A DNA stretch of 64,000 nt from Viscum album (GCA_963277665.1 OY728121.1:954464097-954528096); one strand, 5' to 3'; counted from the first letter of the stretch, positions 25,628-38,675 are shown. A program made the numbers and translations. The notes: generated by a model not told the origin, from the letters alone.

Positions 25628-28504
25628 TGTAACGGACTGAGAAGTGACTCATTAAGGACTTTTCTGGAAGTTTGGTTATATCAAACGGTTCCACGAAAAC
25701 CGTGACACCAGTCATGGAGGCACCATGATGGTGGAAACGGTCACCATCGCACACTGAAACAGTGGCCCAATGACGGTGGCACCATGACGGTGGCCCCGTG
25801 ACAGTGGCACCGTAACGGTCTCACCGTGATGGTGGCACTGATTACGGTGGCACCATGACCATGGCATTGTTATAGTGTCTCACCAAATGGTGTCCTACCC
25901 TTCGTTATTTTTCCAGTTCAACTCCTGCAATGAATATTTTGACATAATAGTGTTTTAATAACCCCCTTTAAAAGCCTTTTAAAGCCTATAAATGATATCT
26001 AAAATCCCATAAGATTCATGTGACCCTTTAATTATCAAAATGTGTGTCTTTTCCTCGGTGTCACACCCTTTTTCCTATAATTTCCAGTTCTAAACCTATT
26101 GGGAGTTTTCCTATATTTAAAGTAAAACCTTTAACTCACATCCATTATGGCCACCACTCCAATGATAATTATTAAATTAAAATTAATTCAATCATGTGTA
26201 ACCACCCAACTGCGTGGTGAATCCATGATCCACCTTTAAATCTGTTCAAAATTATTATCTCGTAACTCCAGGATCTCACCTCTTTATTACAAGGGAATTG
26301 TTTCTTTATTTCTTCATCATGGTTGGATTCTTTTCCTTTCCATGGTGCATTTGGAGTCCCCTCTCTCGAGGAAAGTGGTGGTTGTGATGGATCTTTTCTT
26401 CTCACTCTTGGAGTCCTCAGGGTTCCTCCCCTGCAAGTCTTGCGACCTGAATTCTTGGCATGTGGAGAAAAACATTGATTGTTGACCATACAAGTAGGGT
26501 TCTTCCATCGTCTCTCTTTAGTATGTATCATGCGAGTCGGGTATGCTAATGTTTTTATGGGGATGGATGAAACCAAACCTTAATGAAGATAATAAATATA
26601 CTTTTAAAGAATGTAGTGGTGAGTTTGAGGTTTCTACTGTACTCTTTTTTCCTTGATTATATGTTGTGGATTTTATGGGCTTATGTCCTCTGAAAATCGT
26701 GGCCATTGGTGGTCCTTCCCTGTTTACTAATGATCATATGTTTTTTGGTTAATTATATGATTTAATGGTTGTAACATAGGAAATGGTTAATCATTTAAAC
26801 AAAGTTGATTAAATGGATTCCCATTGAATAATAATCCTTCTATGGTAACCCTAGATAACCAAAAGGAAGAAGAAAAATTAATGAAAGATGTGTTTGAATC
26901 TGAAACCTCGCTTGCTCTATCTTGGAAACATTTGCGGTTGATCTTCTTGATGCTCTTAGGGTGGAATGGGTGGGGATGGGAACCCCTATTATGGTGCAGT
27001 CGTTTGTTTGTGGATCTAAGACCGTGTGAGGACATATGGTGGGGCTGGGTTTGGTTCCATTACATTGAGGGATCTCACAGATCCCTTTTGTTGTTGTGAC
27101 TTTACAAGAGATCCGAGTGTGGTGGCTTAATTTTTTTTCTTGGATGTTCTTTCTTCCTTGGATTGTGGATATGCATGTTAGTTACCCGGTGTTTAATAAT
27201 TATTTAAATGTAATCACATGAATATGAAAATAAGAATGGGTTCAATGAGGAACTGTTTTCTATGAATAAGTTGTGACTTGGTTGTAGATGTGGTGCTTCT
27301 TATGAATGAATAGTAATAGGGGTGTTTGTGTATGGGCTGGTCTTGGAACTCCTAGGTTTGGAAGAGTTCTTGATTACTTATATATATAATTTAATTCTTA
27401 TGTTTCTTATTCAAACCCCATCCAAGTTGAGTACTTCGTGCTGAACACCCACATTTCAATGGGGGAGGGTGTTTTTACCAACACTCCTATGAGTGGCAGG
27501 TTATTAGCTTCTTTTCTACTCCTTTTCCCAAGTATCCCAAGACTCAAGTTTGTGATGGCTTGAGTTACATTATAGCCCAAGATTTTTTGGGTAAAGATCA
27601 TTGAGGTGGTTAGCACAGGTGTGTGCGGGCAAGTTGTTTCCCAAGTGTATTCAAGATGGGGCCCAGATGTCTCCAGGCATGGCGGTAGTTGTTCTGGACC
27701 AGGTGTCTACTAGTGTGGTTATATATAGTTGTGGACCAGGTGTTTTCTGGAAGGATTTTGTGGTTTTGGTAGACTTGGTGTGTGTGAGAAGGGTATGGTA
27801 GTGGGACTACGGTGAAAATGGCGGGAAAGATCTGACGTGTAGGATATCTTCAATAACCAGTGGGAAAGTGTTGTGGGGTACCCAATCATTGATGTGTTAT
27901 TACTATTCAACTTACTTGAATTTATTTATTTGGGGAGTGTTCCATGGAGAGGTTTGGGTGGATAGTTTCCCTATTAGGTTCTTGGTTATCCCCTTTTCTC
28001 ACAGGGCATTAGAATTCCAACCCACTTTTGCATGAGAGATTCTGGTTTTCCTTACTGAGTATACCTGTATACTCACCCTATATATATAAAACTAATTTTA
28101 GGTTTCCAGGAGGACTTCGAGGACAATGTGGGACCGTACTAGTTCAAATTTTGGGAAATTTTCTATTACTTTTTTCCTTTCTTTGGTATTTACCTTTGGA
28201 TTGTTCTTGTATTGTAGTACTTATTATTTGAAACATGAATATGGGAAAGGATTGTTTGGGATTTACTTTTACTTCTAGTTTTTGTGTTGTTTGAGAATTA
28301 CTATATTATATCCCAATCCTAATAAATAAAATGGGTAATTCCTTCCATTTGGTGTATTATTCCATACCCTTAGTGCTAGTTGGCACTCTGAGACCTATTG
28401 AAGGCAGGTCCTGGGGGGTGATTATCTCTCCTTAAACTTGAAGAAGGAAGGGTCTGGAAAATCTGTTGTCCCTTAACTCACCTTGGGGAAGGCGGGTCGT
28501 GACA
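25628..28504 (+). mobile_element. Probable solo LTR, 2.9 kb, TATAT target duplication
   Basis: The block begins TGTAACGG and ends GTGACA, imperfect inverted hexamers with canonical TG...CA, and is flanked on both sides by the five bases TATAT (25623-25627 and 28505-28509). It is clearly richer in G+C than its surroundings. It carries TATA-like boxes (for example near 27719 and 28079) and AATAAA-like signals near its right end, as expected of an LTR promoter and terminator. No pol remnants or second LTR copy were seen nearby, so it probably arose by recombination between two LTRs. Orientation is inferred from the position of the A/T-rich signals near the right end. It shows no obvious similarity to the chromovirus LTRs. 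Confidence 0.62.
25690..25885. repeat. GC-rich ~14-bp minisatellite (GGTGGCACCRTGAC-like)
   Basis: About a dozen imperfect copies of a 14-15 base unit built from GGTGGCACC and GTGAC, many containing the palindrome CACCGTGACGGTG. It sits at the 5' edge of the putative solo LTR, where U3 enhancers would lie. It is unusually rich in CpG for this window, although many copies show CA or TG in place of CG. Confidence 0.78.
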
Positions 28505-31500
28505 TATATGATTTAATTTAAGGTTTTATGATGGATGATGGATCTCGATTCCATAATATAGTTCCCTATTTAAAGGTTGATGTAAAATAAAAGACTCTTT
28601 AACTACGAGAGTTTGGATGGTTATGAACTTTATAGTTGGTCTTAAGATAAAATATTCTACCATTGATATGTATCATATAATAATTTGAATAAATCCATAT
28701 ACAGTTCTTTTAATGGTATCTAAATAGATTTGGAACATGTTCATGTTCTAATTAAATAATATAAATGGATTTCCTAGAAAGATGAGAAAGGTGAAACCCA
28801 TTGTGAATTAGTAAAGTTATAAACCATAGGATGATTAAAGGAATAGGGGGTAGGGAATGGATTATAGCTGGGCCTATGGTATCTTGTCTAGGTGTTACTA
28901 TATATCTTCATAAAATAGTAACCAAGACACACTTTTTTCTTATAAGAGGGTGGATTTTTTCCCAATGAATGGTTTTTGAAGAAAACCCATTATAGGGAAA
29001 CTATACACCAAAACTTCTAACATGGATATGGCACTTTTGTAAGGAAAAATGGTCATATGGAAGGACCAATCCAAGTAGTTTAAGGGTTATTTATGTTGGT
29101 CAATATACCTTAAAGTCTTATGGTTTTGTGGTAATGTCATTTATTTCATGTCATTTAATGTATTATAATAAGGATAATGCATCATGAGAATTATATAAAT
29201 ATGATTAGGCCTTTATGTTGTGAAGTTATGAGTCATGCAGTATGTACTTACTAAACCCCATGTAGAGTTGTATAAAATATTTCATTGAGGAACCTTATAT
29301 TGATGTGTGGAAGGATATTCTCTCCATCCATTATAATTAGGTAGTACACTCCATTAGACTAGACATTGTGTATGACTTAAGGCCTTACTAATTTGTTTCA
29401 TAGATTTAATAGTTTCTTCTTAAGTACCATTATAATTTTTAGGGCCTATACCAGTTTCAACACCTCAATATTTTTAATTATATATTTTCATTTAAAACTA
29501 AACATGTTCAATAGCTTTCTTCACATGTGAAATTTGTCCAAAATAAACTATAAGTTGTTATGTAACCATTAAAATTAAGGTTTAGAAATATAACTGATAA
29601 ATATAGGTAACCACATTATGAAATATATATAAAAATAATAATTTAAATTCATTAACAAAATAAAATTGATATATCTAAATTACTAGTAAAATAATTTTAT
29701 GCATAAAAATATATTTTACTCAAATTTTCCTCTTTGTTCTCTATGAATTTTATTATGTTATGGTTGATTAATGATTTTTATGAAATATATGTATTCTATA
29801 TAAAATAAAATAAGTTATAATTCATCCCATAATTGTTACTTATAATGGAATATGTTAATTTTTTTCTTAGAAGATAAATTATTGATAAAATTATATTATA
29901 TGTTATGAAACAATAAAATAATATTAGTTTCTACCACTTTTAAAAATTGAATCAGATAAAATGTTTTGAATATTTTTAATCATCATTATCAAATTAATTA
30001 ATAGAGATAATTTGTTTTAAATATAAAATTTGTTTACCAAAGTAACTATTAGTTACCCAACATTTTTTTTCAAGAAATGATAGTTTTATAAATATTGTGA
30101 TTTTAAATTAAATTGATTCATTTATAAAAAATACTCTCATATGATGTTTAAGATTATATAAAAATAAGTTAACAATCAATTAATTTGTATTCAAAGTTAA
30201 ATAATATTAAGAAGGCATAATAATTAAAACTATATTTTCCAACAACAAAAGTTTTTAACACATTATAAGTTTTAATTTAAAATTTAATTTTATCATTTTT
30301 TGAAATTAAATTTATTAAATAGAGTCAAAATTTGTATTCAAAGAATAAAAATTTTGTAAGAATGTTCATATTATATTTTTCTGATAAAATAATTACAATT
30401 ATTTATTTTTAATCAAGATTAGTAAATGTTAAGATGGATGATCTATTGTGGATCGAATTTTACTAAATCAATTTTATAATTATATATTTTAGAATAAATT
30501 TTTTATGTTATAAAATAATTCCAAAATATTTCACCAAAATATATCAAACTTATTCACCCAACTCACCAAACTCACCTAACCACCATGCGATACGATTCTT
30601 ACCCTTTACCTAACTATAGTTTCCAAGAAAAGACCCTCATTTCCCCTATAAAAATAGATCACTCCCACCCAATATATCATCCCTCTACACCCTAAGGGTA
30701 TTGATATTGAAGCTCCAAAACCTTTACATCTATAAATACCTCATAGGTCATTTCTAATGTTATAAGGATTCCTCCCAATATTTAGGAAGCTACATAGTAA
30801 GTTTAGGTCTCTTTTCCTCCTCCTTTTGATTCAAGTACTTATTTTGTGATAACAAATTTTTATTTTCATATGATTATTCTTACATTTTTTTATAAGTAAC
30901 ACTTTACTATATTAATGATTCACTATTTATGAGATCCTACCCTTCTCACTCATTATACACATTTCATAATCACTATTTTATAGTTGTAATGCCGCTGAAA
31001 TAACTCCTTGATTCTATCCCCATATTTTTTAACTCAATTATAATACATTATGATTTGCTTATTATTATGATTCCATGTGTTCATAATAAATAATTTATTA
31101 TTGAATTGATTTCTTATTGATTATATTCTACCCTTGTTTCTCAGTAATCTCAATCCATAAACCAATTTGTATAACTATCATGCTATTGGAAACAGTCCTC
31201 TATATTCCATGATATATTTTCATATTAGAATACTTTTTTATTTCCATTTTATAATTATTAATTGTGTTTATAATCTGTAATTTTCTATAAAAAATTTTCG
31301 CTACTAATTATATACTACTGTCCTCTCTCATCAGACTCCTTCAATAATCAATTATGTATACCCATCATCTTTCCATTGTCCCTCCTTGATTTTCCATGTC
31401 ATATTTTCATATTTTTAGTCACTTGATTTACCTAATTATTAATATTAAATGTTCTAATAATAAAACCTTTATAATGAAAATTATTCCCTATTAATGATAG

Positions 31501-31531
31501 AAAAACCATACATCTTAATAAATTAATTCCA
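28505..31531. other. AT-rich intergenic DNA, no gene recognised
   Basis: About 3 kb. The middle (29460-30540) is extremely AT-rich, like 4540-5430. No coding domain was recognised. Confidence 0.45.
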
Positions 31532-31549
31532 CAATACTACAAATACGGG

Positions 31550-31800
31550 AATTAACAGCGCTAAAAACGGGATTTAACAGCGCTAAAAAAGCATTGTAAA
31601 GCTCGGTGCTGATAAAGGGGGTACCCCTTGATCAACGCTAAGAGAGAGCTGATAAACTTATCTTTTATCAGCGCTTCTTTAGCGATGATAAAGGTGTAGT
31701 TTATAAGAGCTCTTTTAGCGCTGATAAAAGAACGATTTATCGGTGCTAAAAGAGCGCTGCTAAATGCCCTCTTTGCTGCTACGATAAATCTACAGCAGCA
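31550..31800. repeat. Left subterminal repeats of the CACTA element
   Basis: At least eight copies, in both orientations, of an AGCGCTGATAAA-like unit (variants AGAGCTGATAAA, AGCGATGATAAAG, CGGTGCTAAAAG). Such arrays are where CACTA-encoded proteins bind to bring the ends together; binding here is inferred from the family. Confidence 0.85.
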
Positions 31801-32639
31801 CACACGAACACCTGCAAAAAAACATCATCTCAATAAGACAATTAAAGCAAGTATACCCATACAAAATTAACTCATAAATCATAATCAAATTAGACCAAGT
31901 ATACCCATACAACAATTATACCTGTACACCATTAACACATAATTTATAAGTTAATCAAGTACTTAAAGAAATCAATTCATAATTCAGGGGGTTTGGGGGC
32001 TGTTCAAGGGTTTGGGGTGGCTATCCAATGGGGGGTAGGGGGTGTCCGGGGGGCTTTCCAGTTCAATCCTAAGGATCCACATGGGTGTGTTTTATCAATA
32101 CATAAATCTTTGGCCTTTTCTCTATCCACTATGCATCATGTTCTCAACCTCAATAAAGTTATAAGGTTTGTACACACACTGAGGTGCACATACTTGGGGG
32201 GGGATGAATCTCATTAATAAACCCCCAATATTAAACCTACAATAGGCTTTTGTAAGTGCATGATCAGGCAATATGCACAACCTAGTTGAGAAATAATTGG
32301 AATAAAACTAATAAAAAATCATCATTGATCCTCAAATCCATGACCAAGATTAAACCCAAATTAATTTTCTATGTGCTGAACTTTTACCAAGCATTTCAAA
32401 AGGATCGTGTCGAAATTATAAAAATATAGTTTGACCAAGTCCTACCCCATCTACATCAAGACACATTGATTCTCAAGTATTAAAGCTTGATCAACCATAC
32501 CTACTTCATCCAATGTTAGGGTTTCTTTGAGTACATCATAGGAACCACACAAAAAATATAATATACCATGGTATCCCCACTATATACATAATTATCATTG
32601 ACCTCCAATATGTGAGTTTTATTTATACTCCATCATGGA

Positions 32640-33120
32640 AATCCACTTGTGGGAGTTTTCTCGTCCAGGGAATACCCTCAACAGTATCTCAGACCACCCA
32701 TATGTGTTCTTCCAATTCCGAGGCATAAGACCTACAAGGATCTCATCCCTATACTATGGGAGTACCCTTATTTAGGGAATAATACTAAGAAACATATATT
32801 CTTTACCATATGGGAGTATTATGATCCAAATAATAATCCCTAAAAGCATATCAACCCTCCAATATGGGTGTATTCTCATTTGAGGCATAATCTATATAAT
32901 CATCTTAGCCCTCCCCTATGGGATTATTTTCATTTAGTGAATATTCCCAATAAGAATATCATCCCACTCCTATGGTTGTATTATCATTTGGGGGATAATA
33001 AATATAAACATCTCATCCCTCCCCTATGAGAGTATTCTCAATTAAGGAATAACACCCCTAAGCATATCCACCCTCCCAAATGAGAGTATTTTCATCCAGA
33101 TATAAGCCCATAAGTATCAT
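32640..33120. repeat. ~54-bp minisatellite, about nine copies
   Basis: Imperfect units built on CCTATGGGAGTATT, CTCATTTGGGGAATAAT and AGCATATCATCCCT recur about every 54 bases (starts near 32755, 32808, 32860, 32914, 32968, 33022, 33076, with weaker copies before). Copies differ by small substitutions. The array directly precedes the 183-bp satellite within the CACTA element. Confidence 0.75.
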
Positions 33121-33215
33121 AGAACCAAACACATGATCACCCTAGTATACCAGGCCAACAATGACTTGATATATATGAATCCCATGATAGATCACATGCC
33201 GTGACCCCCCATTTA

Positions 33216-35696
33216 AAAGATCAATGCAATCCGAATGCATTTGGTCGGATTTTCGTAGGTCAGTTGTTGTTTTCAATTAAAATCTTGTTCATTTTAAACA
33301 AAATAGAGACCCTTTTAGTGCTAGCAGCCACACCATGCCTCATATTCAGATAGGGTTGACTCTTACACGTCACCAAGGAACCTTAGATCATTTTTATAAA
33401 ATATCAATGCAATCCGAATTCGTTTGGTCAGATTTCCGTAGGTCAGTTGTTGTTTTCACATAAAATTGTGTCCATTTTAAACAAAATAGAGACACTTTCA
33501 GTGCTAACGACCACACCGTGCCTCGGATTGAGTCAAGGTTGACTCATACATGTCACAAAGGACCCTTGGATCGTTATTATAAAATATCAATGAAATCTGA
33601 ATGCGTTTGGTCAGATTTCCGTAGGTCAGTTGTTGTTTTCAATTAAAATCGTGTCCACTTTAAACAAGAGAGTCCCTTTCATTATAACGGCCACAATGTG
33701 CCTCATATTGAGGCGAGGTTGACGTGTACACGTCACAAAGGACCCTTGGATTGTTCTTATAAAAGATAAATTCAATCTGAATGCGTTTGGTCAGATTTCT
33801 ATAGGTCACTTGTTGTTTTCACATAAAATCTTGTCCATTTTAAACAAAATAGAGACCCTTTGAGTGATAGCGGCCACACCATGCCTCGTATTGAGGCAGG
33901 GTTGACTCTTACACGTCACCAAGAACCCTTGGATCGTTCTTATAAAAGATCAATGCAATATGAATTTGTTTGGTCATATTTCCATAGTTCAGTTGTTGTT
34001 TTCAATTAAAATCATGTCCATTTTAAACAAAATAGAGACCCTTTGAGGGATATCAGCCACACCGTCCCTAGGATTGAGGTGGGTTTGACATTTAAATGTC
34101 ACCAAGGACCCTTGGATCGTTATTATAAAATATAAATGCAATACTAATGCATTTGATCCAATTTCTGTAGGTTAGTTGTTGTTTTCAATTAAAATCTTGT
34201 CCATTTTAAACAAAATAGAGACCCTTTGAGTGATAGCGGCCACACCGTCCCTCAGATTGAGGCAGGGTTGACTCATACATGTCACCAAGGACCCTTGGAT
34301 CGTTCTTATAAAAGATTAAGTCAATATGAATGCGTTTGGTTGGATTTACAAAGGTTAGTTGTTGTTTTTACTTAAAATCGTGTCCATTTTAAACAAAATA
34401 GGGACCCTTTGAGTGATATCGGCCACACTGTCCCTTGGATTGAGGTTTGGTTGACTCTTACATGTCACCAAGGACCCTTGAATCGTTATTATAAAATATT
34501 AAGGCAATATGAATGCGTTTGGTCAGATTTCCGTAGGTCAGTTGTTGTATTCACTTAAAATTGTGTCCATTTTAAACAAAATTGAGACCCTTTGAGTGAT
34601 AACGGCCACACCGTCCCTCGGATTGAGGTGGGGTTGACTCGTACATGTCACCAAGGACCCCTGGATAGTTATTATAAAATATCAGTGCAATCCTAATGCA
34701 TTTGGTCGGATTTGAGTAGGTCAGTTGTTGTTTTCAATTAAAACCGTGTCCATTTTAAACAAAATAGAGACCCTTTGAGTGCTAGCGGCCACACCATGCC
34801 TCGGATTGAGGCGGGGTTCACTTGTACAAATCAAAAAGAACACTTGGATCATTTTTATAAAATATCAATGCAATCTGAATGCGTTTGGATGGATTTCCGT
34901 AGGTCAGTTGTTGTTTTCAATTAAAATCGTGTCCATTTTAAACAAAATAGAGACCCTTTGAGTGCTAGCGGCCACACCATGCCTCGAATTGAGGCGAGGT
35001 TGACTCGTACATGTCACCAATGACCCTTGGATCGTTCTTATAAAATATCAATGCAATCAGAATGCTTTTGGTCTGATTTCCATAGGTCAGTTGTTGTTTT
35101 CACTTAAAATCTTGTCCATTTTAAACAAAATAGAGACCCTTTGAGTGATAGCGGCCACACCGTGCCACTTATAGAGGCGGTATTGACTCGTACACATCAC
35201 CAAGGACCCTTGGATCGTTCTTATAAATGATCAATGTAATCCGAATGTGTTTGGTCATATTTCCGTAGGTCAGTTGTTGTTTTCAATTAAAATCATGTCC
35301 ATTTTAAACAAAATAGAGACCCTTTGATTACTAGCGGCCACACCGTCCCTCTGATTGAGGCAGGGTTGACTCGTACACATCACCAAGGAACCTTGGATCG
35401 TTCTTACAAAATATCAATGCAATAAAAATGCATTTGACTGATTTTTGTAGGTCAGTTGTTGTTTTCAATTAAAATCATGTCCATTTAAAACAAAATAGAT
35501 ACCCTTTGAGTGATAGCGGCCACACCATCCCTCGGATTGAGGCGGGGTTGAATCGTACATGTCACCAAGGGCCCTTGGATCGTTCTTATAAAATATCAAG
35601 GCAATCTGAATGCGTTTGGTCGGATTTCCATTATTCAGTTGTTGTTTTCACTTAAAATCTTGTCCATTTTAAACAAAATAGAGACCCTTTGAGTGG
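33216..35696. repeat. 183-bp satellite array, 14 copies, inside the CACTA element
   Basis: The landmark GGTCAGTTGTTGTTTTCA recurs with its CAG at 33261, 33444, 33627, 33807, 33990, 34173, 34356, 34539, 34722, 34905, 35088, 35271, 35453 and 35636. Eleven of thirteen intervals are exactly 183 bases, the others 180 and 182. Each unit contains a TTTGGTCGGATTTCCGTAGG block, a GTGTCCATTTTAAACAAAAT block, GAGACCCTTTGAGTG, GCGGCCACACCG, GATTGAGGCGGGGTTGACTC, and GTCACCAAGGACCCTTGGAT. Copies are much alike and far better preserved than the satellite at 1-1090. No coding potential is evident. The array stops abruptly at the GAGTGG near 35696, about 200 bases downstream of the second gene's stop codon. 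Confidence 0.92.
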
Positions 35697-36099
35697 TTCA
35701 ACATTATTGCATGTTACTGGTGCATATCATATGTGAAAATGGGAAAATGACTCATTAGAGAAAGGCTGTTTTATTTAATAACAATTAAAATTTTCCTACA
35801 AACATTTACATACAACAATGTTTTATCTTTTGATCCCCTTAACCCCTCTCAAAAATGACCTCAAATTGTACATGTCCCCAAGTCAGATCTTCATTATATT
35901 TGTGTACAGTCTTCCATTAGGTATGTGGCCCACTCTTTTCTGAACAAATCTATATCGTCTTGTGAGTATGAGGCTTTTCAGTAGTCAGAGTATTACTGAA
36001 AAATAAAAAAATTAAGAATTAATAAATAACTTAAACGAACTAGTAGTTGTTTTTAAAAATACCTCTTTAGGGATGATAGTTTTCTGATGAAAAATAATC

Positions 36100-36545
36100 T
36101 ATTTCATAAATTTACAAACATAATAACCGCAATCATTATCATTTGTTTATTTTGGACACTGCAAAAAAATTGATCATTAAGAGAATAAGTAACTTGTGTT
36201 GAGATGTGTTTGGATAGTGAAATTTTATTATATATACCCTGATATTTGCCCAGACGTTGTACTTGCTCTCCTCCTTATGCTTAGCCCCTATCCTCATTCA
36301 TTTTTTAGATGATAATGATACACTGACCTATCATAACAGAATCCTTAGTAAAAGGTAATATAAATTATATTACTTGATATTTAGACCTAAAACGTAAGAT
36401 GTAGTGTCTTACAGATTCACAAACTCCATCATGTGTGGTCGGTTTGATGGATATCCTTGCTTTGAATCTAGAAAATAAATCTTTGGAGTATCCAAGTTCA
36501 CCGCAATTAGCAACCAATGTTTCCTAAAAACACAAAAATGAATAA
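36100..36545 (-). pseudogene. ULP1/C48 cysteine protease catalytic region
   Basis: Within the second CACTA gene. His-Trp at 36519-36514 is followed 14 codons later by the Asp of YFLDSK. An intron-like interval lies between these and the catalytic Cys motif NDCGYYVCKFMK near 36095-36140. These are the three catalytic landmarks of SUMO-protease-like C48 peptidases, in the correct order. The spacing between Asp and Cys is larger than in a mature protein, implying an intron. The three catalytic codons themselves look undamaged. Confidence 0.78.
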
Positions 36546-38594
36546 GTAATAAAAGAAGTGAAAATATAATTGATATGCTTTAATCGTAGAGTATTACCCC
36601 TCCATGGTTGGTATTAGGAAAAGTCGGTCATCTGTAATCTTGCATTCAAATGTTTTCAGCAAGCCATTCACTATTGCATCCCTTTTTGATGGCTCTATTT
36701 TTTCGGTGTGTTGATGTGATATGAGGACTAACCAGTCCAAATCTTGGATCATGGGAAAATTCCTTCAATTGTTTTTCATAAATGCATCTGTCAACAATAT
36801 AAAATGCATTTAGTCATAATTTGTACATTAGATCAGCTTTTGGAAAATCAATTCATGGAAACATACCTCATATATACATTTACAATTGTAACGCCTAGCT
36901 AACCATTTTCAAGGATTTCATTTACATTTTCAGCAGCAACGAAATCTTGACTTTCCTCTCCATATATATTCTCTTCGAAAACCACTCTATGACTATTACC
37001 ATCTTTTTTCTTCATATCCACATGAGTCTTCAATTCTAGTAAATGTGGATAAAGAACAGGTGGTGTTATTGTGCTTCCAGTAGCTCCTTGGGATCGGTTG
37101 GTCGATCCTTTAGATGTTTTTGAGCCGACCTTTTCCACCCCATTCCCTTTCTCTGTCTATAACAACAATCATTGGTTCAAACCCTTTATTCATTAATTGT
37201 TAAGGGTTTATCTTGAAAAGAAAAGGAAATAAATACCTCTTTGTTCGCATGTACTCTTACAAGTTTTGATGTCCATGCAATGAATGTCCCAATAGTCTTT
37301 TTGACCATATGAATATCATCGTCATCAAGTGGAATAGGTAGCTCTGCCTTTGGCTCATGAGCAACAGTAATCGTCACTTTCAGATGATCTTTTGAAAGTT
37401 GTCTATTATGCAGTGTAGCGTCTGGGATATTGAACACTATAGCCCTCGCTATAAGGTGATAGGTGGGTGTTGACAGATATAAATCACAATCATTATCACC
37501 CTGTAGAAGATGAGTACAAGAAAAATTATCAGTGTTTTTCTGATTCATATTTCATGGGAAAAATTATTAGAATATTGATTACCACGGCTAAGATAGTTCT
37601 TTGAGGCGAATGTCTCGCCTCAAAGCTGGTGGGGGGGTGGGGCGGGATGTTCATGCGGTGTTTGTTCTTGATTTGTGCCTTCCCTTTGCTTCCCACCCAC
37701 AAAATTTGCTAGAAACTCTCTCTTCCATTGCAATTTTTCTTCAAGGATTGCTATTTTCAACTCATTTGTTCCAATTTTTCATCTTTATCATCTATTTTTT
37801 TCTTCTTCTCAAAATATACTCGGGGTGTCACCCCAAACCCTACACCTCTGACACGATCATATTTTTGTGGCTGCTTCAAATCCATCGATAATAGGTCTGT
37901 ATCAGCTACATGAGTAGCTAATTCCTATGACTATCGGATATAGGAAAATAACTAATTATTTTTATGTAATAGTAATTTTAAACAAATTATTTTATCGTCG
38001 TGTCATACTTACACATATTTCCCACACATTCTGTATGTTCTCATCTACTAACTTCCCTTCTTTATTCACACGTGCCTCCTTCCATAGCACATGACGTGGG
38101 ATGGAAGTGCATTTGGTTTTAGACTCATCAATCTACATATATACATAGAAAAATAATTATGATGTTGTTTATTGGAACCTAAAAATATTATTGTAAATTT
38201 AAAATATGTACCATTTTCTTTTCTAATGAAGCGTACCCCATCCTTTCTTTATGATAGGGGTATGTTGGTTTTGAAGCATGTTCTTTATTTTCAGTACAGA
38301 GTTTCTGTTTTATAAATGAAATATTTAAAATCATAGTGATGAATACAGGTATCCTCAAACAAGGTATTATCACTCACAATGTACCTGAAACTTATCATCC
38401 CCACGATGGCCAATAAATGCATCCCATGCTTGTTGGGATATTAGGTGAGCATAGACAATGGGTGGGTGGGGGTTTATTTTTCCTTTATAATCTTTGAGGT
38501 GACATCTTGTTAAAATAGTGCGAAAACCTCGATGAATCTTTCCTATAAGCCTTAGTACATAATCCTTGTGTGAATCGTCTACTATAAATGTACT

Positions 38595-38675
38595 CTGCAA
38601 TAGATTGAGCAGATTAAGACATTGTTTCATCATTTTATTTTTTAGTAAATTAAAGAAATAAATTCATAATGTTAC
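38595..38675 (-). other. Intron in the CACTA second gene
   Basis: On the minus strand, ATTACG|GTAACATT opens and CTATTGCAG|AGTAC closes an 81-base intron. Removing it joins two halves of the recognisable plant-transposase domain. A second intron of 80 bases at 38384-38305 has CAG|GTACATTG and AAAACAG ends. Confidence 0.7.

Noticed and set aside
26172..26576. 134-codon minus-strand frame inside the putative solo LTR
   Set aside because: The longest open frame there, but basic low-complexity translation, no domain, and overlapping frames on both strands point to GC-richer LTR sequence rather than a gene.
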